A stretch of 42,986 nucleotides of DNA from Sneathiella chinensis (GTDB lineage: Bacteria; Pseudomonadota; Alphaproteobacteria; Sneathiellales; Sneathiellaceae), in NCBI RefSeq assembly GCF_012720115.1, contig NZ_VNWN01000003.1, forward strand, positions 1 to 42,986, in the 5' to 3' direction. This document shows, piece after piece, positions 42,985 through 42,986 of this stretch. Every line of letters starts with the position of its first letter. Within the stretch, counting starts at the first letter, position 1. Both the position numbers and the translations under genes were made by a program. The notes below the pieces were generated by a model. That model saw nothing but the letters and a program-made list of their open reading frames with translations, was not told the DNA's origin and did no database searches.

Positions 42985-42986
42985 CC

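Noticed and set aside
1-42986. CRISPR arrays, insertion sequences, integrases, tRNA or rRNA genes
   Set aside because: No spaced direct-repeat array, transposase-like frame, cloverleaf or rRNA sequence was recognised on either strand by eye; a tRNAscan or Infernal run would be decisive.

Overview
The window looks like chromosomal DNA of an alphaproteobacterium of the broad Rhodospirillales/Kiloniellales/Sneathiellales type. The species cannot be named from the sequence alone. The reasons are a moderately high GC content, the core order ubiG-lysC-ptsP-rodZ-like-ispG-hisS-prfA-prmC-DUF4167-clpB, an fdxA-carD pair, cysH-DUF2849-cysI-DUF934 sulfite reduction genes, and an NDUFAF5-like methyltransferase beside comF and grxC. 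No rRNA, tRNA, CRISPR array, insertion sequence or prophage gene was found.

Positions 1-7046 form an accessory catabolic block. A MarR-type repressor diverges from a tightly packed operon whose products closely match the last steps of cyclohexanecarboxyl-CoA degradation: AliB-like dehydrogenase, BadH-like alcohol dehydrogenase and BadI ring-opening hydrolase. A family III CoA-transferase, a cupin, an M24-fold hydrolase without metal ligands and a rhomboid protease follow. The usual AliA ligase and BadK hydratase are not in the window, so the CoA-transferase may be the activating enzyme.

Positions 7186-10520 hold assimilatory sulfate reduction genes on the minus strand, with three evenly spaced AT-rich dyads between cysH and DUF2849. 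From 10676 to 20155 come secreted or envelope proteins (SNase-like, M48 protease), a phosphatase-fold protein with its metal motifs eroded, carD with a structured leader, the ferredoxin fdxA, a TerB-like protein coupled to secA, secA itself, a parvulin and a DUF1178 protein.

Positions 20294-26271 carry two methyltransferases, a nitrilase-family amidase, grxC, comF, mutT, argJ and ubiG. From 26442 to 40969 runs a long plus-strand housekeeping block: lysC, a FabK/nitronate-monooxygenase-like flavoprotein, ptsP, a RodZ-like protein with a coding minisatellite, ispG, hisS, prfA, prmC, DUF4167 and clpB. clpB has a recognisable heat-shock promoter. A minus-strand M23 peptidase follows. The window ends just after a strong consensus-like promoter that probably drives something beyond the edge, possibly an rRNA operon.

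The items most worth a second look are the ligase-free cyclohexanecarboxylate cluster, the triple dyad in the cys genes, the degenerate phosphatase next to carD, the alternative RNA pairings in the carD leader, and the hairpin over the cupin start site.
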